64,000 bases of DNA, taken from contig NC_021673.1 in assembly GCF_000247815.1 (NCBI RefSeq), positions 47,924,069-47,988,068 of the forward strand. Reading direction: 5' to 3'. Source of the stretch: Ficedula albicollis (Eukaryota > Chordata > Aves > Passeriformes > Muscicapidae). Numbering within the stretch: position 1 is the first letter of the stretch; each line of letters starts with the position of its first letter. Positions 35,804 through 49,700 of this stretch are shown in pieces. The translations under genes were made by a program, and so were the position numbers. Under the pieces are notes generated by a model. It worked only from the letters and a program-made list of their open reading frames with translations, did not search any database and was not told the origin of the DNA.

Positions 35804-37687
35804 CAGTATTGAAAGTCAGCCTTAAAAAAATTCTGATTTCATTGTTCTGGACTGTTGGCACTTCAGTGTTGTATTCAGATCTCAGAAGAACTGCCTTTGC
35901 AAATTTAGGTGATGGTTCACTCCTTGGCAAGTCAGATTTCAAAGAAAAACGCTGTTTTTACAGTCACCCCTAATTTTAGTGTTTGATACCAGCCATGAGC
36001 CAAATATATGAGTTTTTTTAATGAAAATAGATAACTTGAAGTGGGAAGGATGAAAGACATTAGAAATTTACTTGGTCTTTTTATTACTTCCAAGTGTTTT
36101 AAGTCAATTTATGGACCCGTATTTTATCTCAAGATGTTCAAAAATTGGCAGATTTACCATATAAACCTCTGCTTTATCTTCTGTGTTTTTCTTTCTCTCT
36201 GTTACAATTCAACATAATGAGATGCAAGTTATCCTTTTATCTTCTTCTTACTTTTAATTTAGCAAAAAAATGAATGTGGTAAAAGTTTTGTTAGCAACTT
36301 GTAAATCTTTAATGACTGTAAAAGATGATGCTATCTACTGTTTACAGTTTTAAGTAAAATGGTCTAAGGAGTGTCTTCCAGCTGTCAGATCAAATATAAA
36401 TAATGATGATAGTGCAGAATTTGGCAGGGTGAATATAAGTGTATACATGATTACTTAATTATATATGACTGTATAGGTACATTTACATTATGGTAATAAT
36501 GCTATTTTTAAGTTTTAATCTCAAGTATATTATCCTTTAAGTTTTCACCAGTAATCTAAGGAATTTGAAAAAAGCTGACTTTAGAAAGTTTTCTTTTTTC
36601 TTACAGATAATGTCTGTTTGTAATGTAGAAATTATACAAATACCGCACCGTTCACTAGGAAAATGAGCTTAGTGTTCTCAGTTTAGTCCAAGTTGGACTA
36701 CACGTTATTTGGCACAATCAAGTGGCCTCACTTTAAGAGAAGTATAAGACTGAATAAGCATAGAGTTTTTATTATTTGAGTGAGCTGAACTGTATGCTTA
36801 GAATGATGAGAAACCCTTGTGCTGCATCCCACCTTCTTTCAATTACACTGATTTTATAAGCACTGGATTTACAGCAAAAAATCTCCCCCAGAAAAGCTGT
36901 TCTTTCTTATTGTGTGTCGATGAAAGGATGCATAGTTCTGCATTTTATGTACTGTGTTTGTATAGACAAGAAAAGTTGTGTAAGTTTTTTAGAAACATTG
37001 GTAAAAATGTTTGTGGATATTTTAAACAGAGGATGTTTTTAAGAAGACCAATGTGAAATATTTTATATTCAACAAAACAATAATTTTGTTTTTAATGTTG
37101 TCTATTGCTCTTGTGCTTGCCTGTTGAACAAAACCTGCTTTTAAGTGAAAATGCCCTTGTTTTTGTCCAACCTTAATGCCTCCTTGGTAAAATGTTCGCT
37201 TCTGTTGGGGTGCAAGTCTTAAATTATGCATTCAGTTCCTGTGAATTCCAATGTGAAGAAGGATGAGACTCATGTCCATCATGAAATCATTCCAATCCAT
37301 GGAAAGTGTGTCCTGTGCTGAAAGACTATGACAGAATAAAGGGCCTGAGCTTTGCATTGTGGAGGTCTTCACAAAGAGTCTCAGTTACCAGTGGGAAACA
37401 ACTAGCTCAAAGACAGGATTTAGTCAAAGCATGACGGAAGTCCTCAGTCTGGTGTTTCTGATGCTTTGCTCGGAGGTGTTGAACATGGGGGCCTGAATTT
37501 TCAGACTATGATTGCAATAAAAGGATGGGATTATTAAATGAGGACCTTGAAGTTGACTCATGGGTTGAAGAATAGCTACTGAATTTCATTGCAAGAGGGA
37601 AATGAAAGAGACTGTGTTCTGTATACAGTTCTGTCTTGGACCTAAAGTTGAAATGCACAGGGCATTTTAGATTACTTGAGCTAAGGT

Positions 37688-37704
37688 TAAATAAATAAAT
37701 AAAC
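37688..37704. repeat. (TAAA)4 microsatellite
   Basis: Four TAAA units, short. Confidence 0.85.
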
Positions 37705-38517
37705 TGTGAAGTTAAGTGCAGTTATCAACTACTCAGTCAAACAAAAAATAAGGCAGCCTTTTTCATATAATCTTGGCCTTCTTGGAGGTGCCAGAGGAGG
37801 AACTTCAGTATTAAGGGTGTTGAAAATAGCTAGTAAAGCAGAAGCCAATGCTAATAAACAGTTTTGGAAGTACTATGAGTGCTTTAAGCATAGTCTGGAT
37901 TATTGTTATTACTGTGTTAAATCACAGCAATCAAATGGCCAAGCATCACTTTGAATGATTAAGTGGAACGGCCGTCAATGAAAAGCCTTCAGGCTGCAAA
38001 GCAGACACAGGGATGGGTGTGGTCATGGTCAGCTCTCCCAAACATTACTTTGGATGCTGTTATAGATACAGGGCAGGGTGTTATATGATATTTTCAGGAC
38101 CTGGCAGATTTTAGTTTGGTTTGGATGTTTTTTATGTACCTTGGCAGGCATACATATCCCTGCAGCCATACAGCACTCTGCATTAATGGCTGAAGTAACA
38201 CCTACTGGTGAGGCAGAGTCAATCAGCAACAGGCTGCTGTTGACTTATGACTTCAGTTGACTCACGATCCCATGGAGCTTTGAGGGTCACTTTTGTTCCC
38301 ACCCTGAAGGCAATGCCAGTTCCTGTTATGAATTTCAGTACCCGTTGATTACGAAAGTAGATGATGTGCTTTGTGGACAAATGAGCCAGGGCCTTTAAGG
38401 AAGATATGGCAGGGTCTTGTATTATTTCCATCAGTTAATTAAGTTAATTAAAATTATTTATTGCTGTTTGTAATAATCTGCACCCCAGGTTTGAGGTAAA
38501 TTGCACTAATAATAAAA

Positions 38518-38640
38518 TTATAGAAGCATAGAATCATCTTAAGTTGGAAAAGACTTTTAAGATCATCAAATCCAGCCATTGAGCTCAATGTGTAAATTGA
38601 GTCCAATAAAGACCTTAGCATGTCAAAATGATACAAAAAG
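38518..38640 (-). mobile_element. CR1 3'-end fragment, minus orientation
   Basis: TAGAAGCATAGAATCATCTT followed by AAGTTGGAAAAGAC and TTTTAAGATCATCAAATCC is the reverse complement of the CR1 3' end ('ATAGAATCAT...GGTTGGAAAAGACCTTTAAGATCATC.AGTCCA'). The following CAGCCATTGAGCTCAA..AATTGAGTCC block is a diverged continuation. The right boundary is approximate. Confidence 0.8.
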
Positions 38641-39385
38641 ATCTCACAAAGAAATGGATTAATTTCAAACTGTATTCACACTTTATCTTCTTCCTCATAT
38701 ATTTTTGTCTCTCCTGGAAGAGCCTGGAGAAACAGATGAGGCTTGAAGTATGCCAGATCTGGGTATTGTCTGATGAAGGTACGATCATATGCCACATAAA
38801 GGGATTTTTAGATGAGATTTAGAGAAAGAATAAAGAAATAGAGCATTTTGATCCTGGAAATCCTGGAATTTAGAAGGTAAAAAAGTGTTAGAAGCATTTC
38901 TGTGATGTAATTTAAAACAGTCTTGGCTTGAAAGGGAAGCAGTGTTGCAGCATAGTTGAAGATAGGTATCTCAGTATGATCCACTTTAGTTTTACAAATA
39001 TTAAGTCATTTAGTGTATCATCCTATGTATGATGGTGATAAATATGAGAACAGCTCATTCTTTTTAAAATCTGTAACTTGTTAAAATAACTGGCTGTCCT
39101 TTTCTATGCTACTGCACAAGAACTCAGGCAGGTAAAAGCTATTGAATCTTTCAGACAGATACTATTGCTGATGGCACAATTTGATTTCTCCTGTGTCAGT
39201 GCAGAAGATATGGCTATGTTAAATGAATACCACCATGCCTAAAAGAACCATCTGTCTTAATCTGCTGGGTAGTCCATACAGCAACCCATTAAATTTGGAT
39301 TCTAATACTAATTTCAACAGTTTTTATTGCCTTCTGAAAAGTATGAGAGAAGGGTAGGTGCTACTTTAAACAGTGTATTTAAAAT
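38641..39385. other. Non-coding AT-rich stretch
   Basis: Nothing recognised. Confidence 0.65.
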
Positions 39386-39540
39386 TTTGATTCATCTTGT
39401 TGTTCATATGTTTTACTGTTTTCTTGTTCATCATCTGTAGATTGAATCTGTTACCTTCATGTTTGATTCATCTTGTTGTTCATATGTTTTACTGTTTTCT
39501 TGTTCATCATCTATAGATTGAATCTGTTACCTTCATGCTT
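39386..39540. repeat. Two-copy tandem duplication, unit 76 bp
   Basis: TTGATTCATCTTGTTGTTC starts at 39387 and 39463. Copies differ at two positions (CATCTGTAG against CATCTATAG, and CATGTTTGA against CATGCTTGA). Confidence 0.95.
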
Positions 39541-41699
39541 GAATGGGTGGTTTTCAGTCGTTCAATCACGCATTTCTGCTGGCCGGTTTCATTCAGGTTA
39601 TTGTAATTTTGCACCTTTAGTTGAAAATACTGTGAGGATGATGTTTGTTTCCTTGTTTAGTGTGATTTCATGGACTGCAGACCATGATTTCATGGATGAG
39701 AGGCTGCAAAATACTCATGCCATTCCAAGTAAGGATTAAATGAAAACTGGTCTATACCTTAACTTACAGCTCCTTTCAAAACATTTCATATGTGAGGTAT
39801 ATTGCCCTTCTTCCAACAATATTCCTGATTGCAGCAACAAGACATGTAAACTACAAATGCATTGGGAGAGAAGCAATAGCATCCAGCTTGCTGTAAGATC
39901 CTAGCAAAACAGATAATGGGCAGGCACAGTAGGAATATGTCTACATTTTGATAAATCTTCATATGCTGTATTTGGATTTCACTTTTGTTATAGCAAAATG
40001 TCTCTCAGAAACATTTATATCACTATAATTTTGCTGAAACTATCACCTTGAGAGGCTCCAATGGAGCTTTTAGAGCTCTTTGTAAACTTTGATGTAAAGC
40101 TCTCCTGTGGTGAGAGATCAGAACTGCCATGTGTAAAAGCAGAGACTCCTTTGAGAACACTTTCTTAGGAAACAGATGCTTTTCTGTCTCAAAAGTTTAA
40201 AACAAAATTGTATTGAGTTAAATGTAATACAGGACTTAGGCATTTCCTTGGGTGATGTCACCAGATTCTTTTTAGACTTTTAACTTCCCACAAAAATCCC
40301 ATATCAACATTTCTTGCAAGTCATGGGTACAGTAAAGTGTAAAATATTTTTTAAAAATAATATTTTTGTTACTAAATGGATGTTGTTATCAGGGAAACAT
40401 GAATTTCATACTTCAAGAGAGATGACTGTTTGCATTAATTAATAATATTTAACTGGTAAAGTTATACTACTCATCAGAATAAAAAGAGAAAACTGGTTGG
40501 CAGTTTAAAAGACTGTATAGTACAAAAATTAGGCTCAACTGCAAGCGTTTACATGTGTGAGAATTCCTACAGGACTCCTTAAGTTCAGTTGAATTACTTA
40601 TGCATAAACCACAGTAAGTGTTTACAGTACCTGACCTTGAATCAAGGATTTTTTTTATTATTTTTTTTTTTTTAACTATCTGTGGTATACCCTTTAACTA
40701 TGTTGGGTTTCGGCACTTCGCTTTAAAATGTGCCAAGCCACTGATGTTGTTTAAACTTCCTCCAGAGTTGGAAAGAACTGCACTGATTGATACATTGAAA
40801 CATTGCACAACAAAACGTCTCCTTCTCCTTGTACTTCAGTGTATTTTCTGAAATTTTTTAGATCTTTAGGGACTGTTCTTTGATTTAGCATGTTTTAGCT
40901 TTCTTAACTTTTTTCAGGCACTTACTCTGTTAATCAATAGTCAGTGTTGTATAACGTTATATAGCCACCAGAATGGAATCTTGCTTTTCCTAGCGTCATT
41001 TGTGTCCAGTTCTGTGAAAAGCCTGTAATCAAGGAGTTGTGTTGTATTATAAATTCACATCATTTGCATGACATTAATTTATTTTGAACAGTGTTCTTGT
41101 AGAAAACTATAATTTCACCGTAGCCTGCATTTGTTGTGGGACAGCAGTGACATTTCCTGAAAATTTGTAATACTGAACTGGCTGTGTGTAAAAGTTGAGC
41201 ATGTTTTCCCTGAAGTCACAAAAAATTATGAAAGCTGTATTGGTTTCCTGCAGTCTGACTGTACTTAGTTTTTATTGCTTCCTGAGCCCATGAGAAAATT
41301 CATAATATATTTAATACTGTTACTTTCATCATTTGAAGCCTTAGCATGTTGGCTTCTACTCTCTGGAGGTGATAAAAGGCTCAGTCCCACAAAGGGCTGC
41401 CCTTCTTCTGGTTCTGCTGATTGGTGTGAGGTTGGAGGGCAGAGAAATTTCTAATTGTTGTTCAGCTTTGGGCCATAAGGATCTTTAATTGGATCATCTA
41501 ATCTGAATAGCTTTACAGTTTTTGTTGTGAGTACTGAAATTCCCATTATAGTTACTATGGCCAAGATATGCCTGGAAATATTCAGGGGTGTAGCAGGGGG
41601 TAACTGTTAGCAGTGGGAAAGTAGTGGATATAAGTTGGTCTTTAGTATGTTGAGATATTAAGACAATTTAGAATACATATAAAATAAAACATAAAAAAT
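39541..41699. other. Non-coding AT-rich stretch
   Basis: No gene or clear repeat; only T-rich runs near 40650-40675. Confidence 0.65.
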
Positions 41700-41762
41700 G
41701 TATGTAGGAATTGGACGTAACTGACCTTGTGGGTCCTTTCCAACTTTGGTTATTCTATGGTA
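41700..41762 (+). mobile_element. CR1 3'-end fragment, plus orientation
   Basis: AATTGGACGTAACTGACC, TTGTGGGTCCTTTCCAAC and TTTGGTTATTCTATGG follow the canonical CR1 tail ('TTGGACTTGATGATCTT..GGGTCTTTTCCAACCT...ATTCTATG'). Only the last 60 or so bases of the element are present, the usual result of 5' truncation or decay. Confidence 0.82.
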
Positions 41763-44700
41763 CACTGCCACTCCATCCCCCAAAAATCACTGCTTGCATT
41801 TGCAAATATAAGATTTTATGAAAAGGGGCAATGACACCTAAAAAGCCCAAGAGAACAACAAGAAAAAGCAGGTTAAGAATGTTGGTGAGCAATAGAAAGG
41901 AGTGTCCATTTATAAGACATTTCATTTGTTACTTTAGTACAGGCTCTTTTTATTCTGTTCTTTTGCTTTTAAGCCAACACTGAGACTTATCAAAACAGTG
42001 CATTGGTGAAAAACCTCCTGCAGCATTTTTCTCATATACTGTAGCTTAAAAAGAATGTGTGAAATTCAGGATTGGAAAGTATTATACAAAAGTAGCTTGC
42101 TTTTTTTTTTTTTAAATTTTTATTTTATTAACACATTTTTCCTCAAACCTACTTCTCTACCAAAGTCTTTTTTCCCACAAGACTCCAAAGGAAAAATGAC
42201 ATCAAATGGTAAAATCCTGTTGTATGTTATTTCCAGAATAATCATGGAAATTCCAGTCATGGAAATCTTGAATATGATTTTATCATTTGCAGTGTAATGT
42301 TCCATTTTAATAAAGAGCAACATACTGAAGAATATTCTGTTTCTGAATACTTGATGGTAAGCAAAAGCTGATGTTCCTGTGAATATTACGCAGCGCTTAG
42401 GAGTTTGTAGCACCTCAGATCTGTTGCATGGTGATAGAAGTTAGAAATGGAAAACTCTTGTTATGTCAGCTTGACCATGTCCCTGACCACCAGATTTTTG
42501 TCTTCAATGTGGTACTAATTTGCAAATGTCATAAGCCATGTGGCTTCCACTGCTTCCCCAGGGAGAATACATGGCATTAAAGAAGCCTTGAATATTCCTT
42601 TCCTTGACTTCATTTTCTTGATCCTCTTTCATATCTCTTTGTTTTATTGAACTATTAAATTGAATATTGCTTTGCCTTTAGCTATTTTGTTTCTCTCCCT
42701 CTCTTCTGTTTTCTACAAAATCACACAATTATTAATGCTGTTCTTTTTGGAATTTCTTCTATTTTGCTATATCTTTCTGATATTGAGGAGCCATGGGCTT
42801 ATGAGTACTGTGGGCTATAATGGACATGCTGGAAATCTCTAATGGAGAAACTGATGTTTAGTTAGAAAGATACTGAGTTGTTTTGTGGCCCTACAAGTTA
42901 AACTCATACAAGAAGCACAGCACAGGCCCTAAATACAAGCTTGTATCAGACTCTTTATTCATGAAAAAGTGAGATTTTTTCCCCCCCTATAAACTTGGTA
43001 GACTTTTTATTCTGTATTTTACTGAAGGTGGTGTTGGATACCTGTACTTTGTATGGATGTATCATAGATAAATTTGTTGAATGCTTTGTTCTGATGATGA
43101 TATCATGCATATTTAAGAGAATAACTGCACTATTTTAACTGAAGTTACAGGTACACACTAACAGGAGTAAGAGATCCGTGAATAACTGATTGGTTTGGGT
43201 TTTTTTTTTAATTTCTGACTAGAAGAAAAAAATATTGGAAAATTTGGTTTTTTGGGCCAAGCTCCAATGATTTATTCAGGTTTCTTTTTTTTTTCTCCTC
43301 AAATGAAGTATTTCGCTTAGGCTTCGTATCAACTATTTATCAAGTTAAAATATTAACTTATTTTAAACATATATATGTATATATTCAGGGAAGTTTATTT
43401 GCAATGCTTCAGTATAAAATGAAGAGTAAAAGGATTTTTTAAATTTAGGGTTAAAAAAATTAAATTAAAATATTTTTTAAATGCTGTAGTTATTTAATTT
43501 TTAGCCAAATTGTTCTGATAAATTCAGCAGAAATTTGACCGATGTTTTATTTGACCTGTATTTCAGATTTCAAATGAAAATAATCTCAGCTGAAAAGTTT
43601 GCTCAGTATTAGCTCAAGTGATATTATGTAGACGGGGAATGTTTGAAGAGGGAGGTTGTAGGTCTTCAAGACACCAATTATGAGCTGCAGCCAACCTATA
43701 GGAGTAGAAATTGACTGTAATATATATGTGAGGTATCCCTGAAGGCTCTTAGATCTTCCTGCAGGCAGACACTGGGTGGTTGTCTCCAGGAGTAGGATTC
43801 ACTGCTATTCATATGAAAATGGTGGAAAATCTTGCCCTAAAGCAAACCTACCCCTGGAGTTTTTCTTATCTGTCATGGTGATCGAAGATAAAGGATTTGT
43901 TAATAGTCAGCTGACTATTCGTTGTCTGTCTGGGAAGTCAACACAACAGCACAATGAATCAGGCAGGCAAAAGACTGATTGCTGTATCATAGTTTCTCCC
44001 TAGGAAAAAGCCAAGAGCTATGTCTGCACAAAAAAGACCCTGGTTTTAGTATATTATAGTCAGTTTAATCTCAGGGTACATGGTCCAAGCGTTTGGTTTT
44101 TTTCTGAAAGCAAGTTCTTAAAGACCCAACATATCTGAAAAGCTTAATAGAATTGTGCATTGCAGTGAATGGGAAGGTACAGGCACGATGAAGAATAAAT
44201 TGAAGCAACGGTGTTTGTATGGCCATAATTGCCTTAGTCTTAGATTTGTATTGTGCATATTTGGCTTACTGAATTAATTTATCACCCTGACAAAGGCTGA
44301 TAGGTAATTAGACAGAAGGGAGGTTTTGCTACTGAAAAGCAAACTCATTTGTAGGATTTACTTCCTGGCAAGAAATATATGTTCCAGCTGAAATGTGTCA
44401 TTTGTGACTTCTTGAGATCATCTCTAAATGAAAACAATTTTCAAAACCTTTGCAAGCTTTCTGAGAAAATGTTCAGGATTTGGTAGGTGATTGTCAGATA
44501 TCAGATATCTGGAGAAAATGAGCATTTTTCATCCAAAATTTTGGCTTCATGGGAATTATGCTTCCTAGAGTAATGATAGCTTACATAATTTTAGATATGT
44601 AACTGTTTTTAAAACAGCTTGTCATCCTACAAGCATACTCAGTTTGCTCTGATAATTTTTTGGTTTTTTTTGTTGTTGTTCCTAAGTGGAACTTAAAACA

Positions 44701-44868
44701 CTGTTATTAGAGTGCTGTTTACAGAGCTCTACATTGCTTCAAATTAACTAGCATCCCGTTCATCTTGATCTCCTTAGTATCTATATATGTAAGCTGGATT
44801 TGGTGGTTTGACATCTCCTTGATTCTTAGATAATGTGTTTATTTCAACTGTGTGTATGTGGAATGTGT
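41763..44868. other. Non-coding AT-rich stretch
   Basis: No gene. Poly-T and poly-A runs occur near 42101 and 43200. Open frames at 42055-42413 on both strands are AT-driven and unrecognised. Confidence 0.65.
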
Positions 44869-44904
44869 ATATTTATATTTATATTTATATTTATATTTAT
44901 ATTT
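44869..44904. repeat. (ATATTT)6 hexanucleotide microsatellite
   Basis: Six consecutive TATATT/ATATTT units without interruption. Confidence 0.9.
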
Positions 44905-45076
44905 GCATTGATATGTACACATGTATGTAACTGGGACCATTAGAAGAAGCAGCTGTACACCTTGGGAAATTTCAGTGATGCCGCTGGATATTTGTCCTGG
45001 TTTTCAAACTTTGTATGAGAAACATTTCATATCTCTTGGGCATTTTCCAAATATGAATCAGAAGAAAGACCTAAAG

Positions 45077-45243
45077 AAACCATACTGATGCCTACTGAGG
45101 GCTAATGCCTAGATGAACAAATGCACAAGAGCTTTGTATGTTGTTTAAAACTTAATTTAAACCATACTGATGCCTACTGAGGGCTAATGCCTAGATGAAC
45201 AAATGCACAGGAGCTTTGTATGTTGTTTAAAACTTAATTTAAA
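45077..45243. repeat. Two-copy tandem duplication, unit 82 bp
   Basis: AAACCATACTGATGCCTAC begins at 45077 and 45159; each copy ends in TTTAAAACTTAATTTAAA. One substitution is seen (GCACAAGAG against GCACAGGAG). Confidence 0.95.
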
Positions 45244-46590
45244 AAACCCTATGCGGACAGTTGGTAAACGTTGCCTTTGTTTGTGTTACAAGGCTACTAC
45301 GTGTCACTATTAAGTCAGAATGACAAAAGGAGGACTTTAGCAAGGTTTTTGTGAGTTTTGTGGGACTAGACCCTTCTCTTTCCCCAAGGTCAGAGCTGCC
45401 CCTTCAACCCTTGTTATTTTGTGGTGTTTAGAAACTTAGCAGTAGATACCTTCCCGTAGGTTGGATTTGTCATGTTAGTCTCAGTTAGTGGGGGGCGCAT
45501 TTACAGGGATGGAAATGGTTGTTTCACATTATCCACCCTGTGATGTATATGGTCCCTTAGGACAAAGCAAAGTTCTCTGAAGGCAGCCCTTTCTCTAAGT
45601 CACACTAGATGAAAAACAAATTTATTTGTTTTACACAATTCTTTAATAAATGAGTCAGCCATGCTTCCCACTTATTCAGCTACCATCACTCCACTTTCTG
45701 ATATAAAAATCTGAGCATTTTTAAGTTATGTGTGCAGTGGTCAGTGACTCACCTAGTGATTTGGGGAGGCAATGTTGAGGCCACTCTCAGCCTATTAGCC
45801 TATTAAAAGTGATACAGAATACCAATGAAGTCCAGTTTATCCCATTAAAGCAGTATAGGAAAGTTTGTAACTCGTTGATTTTAAAGTAATCCATTTTGCA
45901 CTCCTACTAAACTGTGTTTGCTTGATAAGCAAGACTGGTGCTTTCCTCATCTTTTTGAAAAGCCCTTTGGATAGTGTTTACAGAATGAAGGTTAAATACT
46001 AAGAAAAAGGAAGCAGTATACATTTCCTCAAGCAGTTTTTAATGAAAAGAAAATTATTAGTAATGAATAGATGGGCCTTCTTGAAAGAAGAATTATGATT
46101 TTTAGAAATATGACTTAAAGGTGCTAGGAAAAATCTGTCATATTTTGTTAACAAAAAAGCAAAAAGCTATTAACTTTAGTCATTTGGAACATTTAGTTTC
46201 TGATCCAAAATTTTATGAAAAACAGTTACTTTAAAGCTGTAGTTTGTTCTAAAGCTGTCTTATGTCAGGTCTAGAAATAGCAATACTGACCATTAGGCCA
46301 TGAGACAGGGTGGGTATTTTTCCTCTTTTAGGTGGGAATAGCAGGGAAAGAACAGGGTGCCTCCCTTTTCTAACTTAATCTGAACTCAAAATAACTTTTG
46401 TCTAGTTATAACAGCTCCTTTCTGAGTCACGGTATGAAAAAGAGACTGGAAGTATTGGATATCATAGATCAAACACTTCAAAGCCAACTTTGACTTAGTT
46501 TTATGCATGCTTTAGGGTAGACTAATGCACAATAGTATCCAGGAAACTCAGCCAGTAATTTATAAGGGTCCAAAATGTTCTCCTCAGGAT
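45244..46590. other. Non-coding AT-rich stretch
   Basis: No gene or clear repeat. Confidence 0.65.
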
Positions 46591-46780
46591 GAATCATAGC
46601 AGCATAAATGATAGGATTGGAGAATATCTTTAGGTCATCCAATTCAAAACCTGTGTATCTTCCTTTTCTTTATCTCCACTAGGATTTCATCTGCCCTATC
46701 TCTGCAAACTTCCCATATCCCTGACTCAGTCACGTCTTTGATTAGTTTCTTCCATTGCCTAATTATTTAACCTGAACAAC
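46591..46780 (-). mobile_element. CR1 fragment, minus orientation, degraded
   Basis: GAATCATAGCAGCATAAATG, ATAGGATTGGAGAATATCTT and TAGGTCATCCAATTCAAAAC match the reverse complement of the CR1 3' end ('...CATAGGATTGGAAGGGACCTCTGGAGGTCATCTAGTCCAA'). Further right, CTTCCATTGCCTAATTATTT resembles the next part of the element. Divergence is high and the right end uncertain. Confidence 0.65.
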
Positions 46781-49700
46781 TTTAAACATTACACCATCAT
46801 GCTTAGTGTGAACAATTTATGACTACAGAAAATGATTCTTTCTCCTCCCTTCTGCCATCGTGCTCAAATATCATCTCTCCCTTTAAATGTGTCATTGGGA
46901 TTTTTTTCCTTCTAACTGCATGAATAATAATTCCAGGAAAGTTGGGGTTTTTCCTGCTGTCTTTGGTGCTTCTGTCACTGTAACTGATTTTCTTTGAACT
47001 TTTGGTTTTCAAGCCTCAAAAGTACATTTTGATCTACAAATGAACTTTCTGTGACTCAATTGTTATGTGTCACATACTAAGTCATGCTTTTGAAGAGGTA
47101 AATAACATGATTATAGAAGCTGTTTTCTTGAGGGTGCCAATTGACAAATACACACCATTTGAGGGATTTAAGTGACTTTCTTGCTGTCAGATATCCTCAG
47201 TCTCATGTTACTAATCAGGATATTAATATAATCATGTTTTCTGGCTCCATTTTAAAAACAGAACTCCAAAAGTTCTTGGAATTGCCTACTGCTGAGTTAA
47301 AATTTATCATGATCATTTCCAAAAGCAGCTTCCCAGTTTGTCACTGTGTTAATAAACAGAGACATAAACCTTTCAATATAAATTTCTCTAAGTGTATGTG
47401 CTCAGACCAGTGTTATTATGATAAGAGATTTTTGGATGCTCTATAAAACAAAACACTGAGAACTTCATAATGTGGTATACGAAGATGAAAGGAAGCTTTC
47501 TATTCTTGATGAAATGAGGTAAAGAAGCCTTAATCTTCAGAATTTATATTTATACCCTGTATTTTTTAGGATCTGCCTAAGCTTGTTGGAATATGCTAAT
47601 GAGAAGCCTCTCTGATGTTAATTATCTCATCTGCTATATCATAGAATGTGCCAGTTAGATCAATGTGACATTTATGTTGTTCTCCTAGATGGCTAATAAA
47701 AGTTGCATGTGGGAAAAAATACTGGGTAGATGTGGGAAGGCTGGTTATTGCAACCTGTATTTTCTTGATTCTGTATTGCCTCTCATTTTGGAGTTGCACA
47801 ATAAAAATACCTGTAGTCTGTGCCTCACCTGTGAGCTCACCTCTCCCACCGTTTACTCATGTAGTAGTTCTTTGATCCATGCAGAAGAATTGTGGGTTCC
47901 CTGTAGCTGAACTGCAGAGCTGTTGTGCAAACTTGTGTGAAACCAGAGTAAATCCTGCTCTGTGACTTCACTTCTGCCAGCCAGTAATTACAGTAAATGT
48001 GTTAGATTTAGTGGATCCACGGCTTTTCATGAAAGTAGCCATTCATGGTTCACTTTGGCATGGCAATTTGTAGAAATAGACACAAGGGTTATTTGTAAGA
48101 AGTTAATGTCAGGGAAGTAACAGATTTTGAAGGCAGTGTCATGGGCACTGGGCACTGTTTCGTGACTCTTTTTTTTTTTTTTAAGTTTATAATTGCACTT
48201 TAGTTTTTAAGAGACCATGTTTTCAGCCTAACAAAGGAAAAAAAAAATCATTATGATGTTATAGCCTTCATTGAGAGGTTTTTCTCCCCCAGGTATTTTT
48301 GTAAACCTCCCCTCTTTAATTTCTGTTTTGTTATGCTTCTTAGAGGTCCTGTAGCCAGCCAGTCCTCAAATGTCAAGAGGCCAAGAGCACTGTGCAGTGG
48401 CAGCGTCATGGCTTAAATGTGGAACATGAATGCATAGTTGGTAAACTCCTGGTCTCTGGTAAATCTGCAGCCATTCTTTTCTGGTGCAAAGAGCTGACTG
48501 TAGTCGTAACTCCTTTTTTCTGTTTCTCACTTGGATTATGTGTATGTCCAGCTTTTATAGGAGTGTGCAGCAGTCAGTTTCATAATTCAGGCACTATTTT
48601 CCTTGACTGTAGTGAGAAATCAAGATACTCTCTGGTACTTAATTTATGCAGAGCTCTAAACAGCTCAATAAAGCCATGTAGTCAGGAAGTGTTAACTGTA
48701 GCTTTGCAGTGGTTTCTACACTGCATTGAGCTATGGTGGGTGTTTCACTGCCAGTGATAACTTAAACACTGATACTAGCTGAGGAAAGCCCTGCGGAAGT
48801 AGCACAGTGGAAAAAGTTAAAGTTTGTTATTTCCATGGTGCATTTCAAGCAATATCCCCTCTATCTTCTCTCATATTTTTTAATCTCTTAGTCCTAGAGC
48901 AATATTTCTTTCTCCTCCCCAGTGTTTGTTTCTAATCTTTGTTTCCTATAATCCACAAGTTCCATTATCATGCTACCTCCCTCCTTCCCCATGACCATTA
49001 ATGAAACAAGATAGGACTTGCTGCTGGTCCCTTTGGCATCCCTGTGTGTGCTACGTGTGATGAGAGCTCTGAACAAAAGAACGGCCATTCGAGGGCTGAC
49101 CTTTGGAACCCCAAGTCAGCTCTTAACATAGTACTTTTAATTGTCCTTTAAAAAACAACAACAACAACAACAAAAAAGTAGCAATTTCAGCAAGGGGAAC
49201 TTCTTAGGCCCTCGGGGCCTTGGGCTTCCAGCTGTTGCTGAAATGTTACTGCTTTAGTCTTTTGTAACTCAAGGCTTGAGATAACATTTGTTCAGTTTAG
49301 TACCATCACCCATGAAAACCACTGTAAATACTGAAATCCCCAAGCACCAAAAACATTGGAAGTGTAAAATAAAAGCTGAGAAATAAATCTAGATGGTTTT
49401 GATCATGTGAAATTGCACAGATCTAAATGAAAGCATATTGTTTAAAGTTTGTGTATGTTGTGGGGCTAAATTCTCTGTGAACATGATTGTAAAAGCAGTT
49501 AGACTGACAGGAGACTAGTGGCTTTGGTTTAGAACACTGGATGCTCAAATTTTGTTCTGCTGACCTGCTGGATCATTTCATTGTGTGTTGGGGGATTTCA
49601 ACCTTCTTCAGAGAAGAAGGGAAAAAAAACCATATCGAAAGAAACCTCATTAAATCTTGGTGTTACTTTATTATTACTCATATATCATTTGGAGATGGTG

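Larger units (their letters stand above)
34806..38517. other. Non-coding AT-rich stretch
   Basis: No gene. It includes an alternating purine-pyrimidine tract at 35717-35803 and a short (TAAA)4 at 37688-37704. Confidence 0.65.

Noticed and set aside
48380..48420. Resemblance of TGCAGTGGCAGCGTCATGGC to the 5' end of U4 snRNA
   Set aside because: Only about 20 of 28 bases agree and the rest of U4 does not follow. Too short to call an snRNA pseudogene.
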